A DNA stretch of 5,555 nt from an uncultured Alphaproteobacteria bacterium (lineage in GTDB: Bacteria; Pseudomonadota; Alphaproteobacteria; Rhizobiales; Aestuariivirgaceae): assembly GCA_937868035.1 (NCBI GenBank), contig CALMLK010000061.1, positions 1-5,555 of the forward strand, read 5' to 3'. Each line of letters begins with the position of its first letter. Position 1 is the stretch's first letter. The notes under the pieces are model-generated. The model searched no databases, had not been told where the DNA came from, and worked only from the letters and a program-made list of their open reading frames with translations. The translations under genes were made by a program, and so were the position numbers. Positions 5,046 through 5,555 of this stretch are shown in pieces.

Positions 5046-5552
5046 ATGATGACCCGATCGGCCGGTTTCAAAGCGGCAGCCCTTTTCACCTGTTTCCTGG
5101 CGCTTGCCGCCTGTTCGAAGAAGAACACGCCGGACCTTGAGGCCGGCCCTGGTGGTGGTGGCGTCGGCATGGGGCAGGCCGCTCCCGGCTCCAAGGCCGA
5201 CTTCGAAACCAATGTCGGCGACCGCATCTACTTCATCGTCGACACGGTGACGCTCACGCCGGAGGCGCAGGACACGCTGTCCAAGCAGGCCGCATGGCTG
5301 TTGCAGTATCCCAACGTGACGGTTCAGGTGGAAGGCCATGCCGACGAGCGCGGCACCCGTGAATACAACATCGCGCTTTCGGCTCGCCGCGCCACGGCGT
5401 CGCGCAACTACCTGATCCAGCAGGGCGTTCCGGGCAACCGCATTTCCTCCATCGCCTATGGCAAGGAACGTCCGGCGGCCCTTTGCGATGCTGAAGAATG
5501 CTGGTCGCAGAACCGCCGCGCCGTGACGGTGATCACCGGCGGCACCAACTGA
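5046..5552 (+). CDS. second Pal-family peptidoglycan-associated lipoprotein (tandem paralogue)
   Basis: This 168-residue lipoprotein is a tandem paralogue of the preceding Pal. It has a signal with lipobox LAAC (Cys23, Ser24 at +2) and a Gly-rich linker (about 29-49) that is about five residues shorter from Cys to the domain than in copy one. The OmpA-like domain spans about 58-166. GHADERGTREYNIALSARRA (97-116) keeps the peptidoglycan-contacting Asp100 and Arg115, and Cys147/Cys152 match the Cys pair of copy one. By hand alignment 82 of 109 domain residues are identical (about 75%); differences cluster in the linker and in the early domain, while the peptidoglycan-binding motif and C-terminus are almost unchanged. 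No frameshift or stop suggests decay. It may be a redundant Pal, a Pal with altered TolB affinity, or a copy expressed under other conditions. Confidence 0.93.
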   Translation: MMTRSAGFKAAALFTCFLALAACSKKNTPDLEAGPGGGGVGMGQAAPGSKADFETNVGDRIYFIVDTVTLTPEAQDTLSKQAAWLLQYPNVTVQVEGHADERGTREYNIALSARRATASRNYLIQQGVPGNRISSIAYGKERPAALCDAEECWSQNRRAVTVITGGTN

Positions 5553-5555
5553 GGC

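Noticed and set aside
1..5555. Novel system, mobile element, CRISPR or tRNA in the window
   Set aside because: Apart from the first 48 bases, every coding segment is explained by ybgC-tolQRAB-pal-pal. There are no transposase motifs, terminal inverted repeats, spaced direct repeats or tRNA-like cloverleaf. The unusual elements are variations on a known locus.

Overview
This window is a nearly complete tol-pal locus, the cell-envelope system that couples the inner-membrane proton motive force to the outer membrane and peptidoglycan. All genes are on the + strand: the last codons of an upstream gene, ybgC, tolQ, tolR, tolA, tolB, and then two consecutive pal genes. High GC, the gene order, the Cys-containing Pal C-terminus (LCDAEECWSQNRRAV) and the style of TolA and TolB point to an alphaproteobacterium, probably Hyphomicrobiales (Rhizobiales) or a close relative. 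The genus cannot be read from this sequence.

Layout: bases 1-48 are the 3' end of an upstream reading frame, probably ruvB by usual synteny, which overlaps the GTG start of ybgC (45-488) by 4 nt. A 188-nt gap (489-676) with a GC-rich stem-loop and a TTAACCAT/GATTC cluster precedes tolQ (677-1384). tolQ, tolR (1388-1849) and tolA (1846-2838) are packed with a 3-nt gap and a 4-nt ATGA overlap. tolB follows (start 2879, or possibly GTG 2858; end 4204). After 108 nt comes pal1 (4313-4846). After a further 199 nt rich in hairpins, including a terminator-like structure, comes pal2 (5046-5552). The window ends 3 nt after pal2, so the usual next gene (cpoB/ybgF) would lie outside.

How the genes work together: TolQ and TolR form the proton-driven motor in the inner membrane. 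TolA spans the periplasm and is energised by it. TolB is the periplasmic beta-propeller that exchanges between TolA and Pal. Pal is the outer-membrane lipoprotein that binds peptidoglycan. YbgC is an acyl-CoA thioesterase commonly encoded at the head of the cluster.

The main departures from a textbook locus are the tandem pair of Pal paralogues (about 75% identical over the OmpA-like domain by hand alignment, both with intact lipobox and peptidoglycan-binding residues), the structured and possibly terminator-containing spacer between them, and a twin-arginine-like signal peptide on TolB. I see no mobile element, CRISPR array, tRNA or rRNA.
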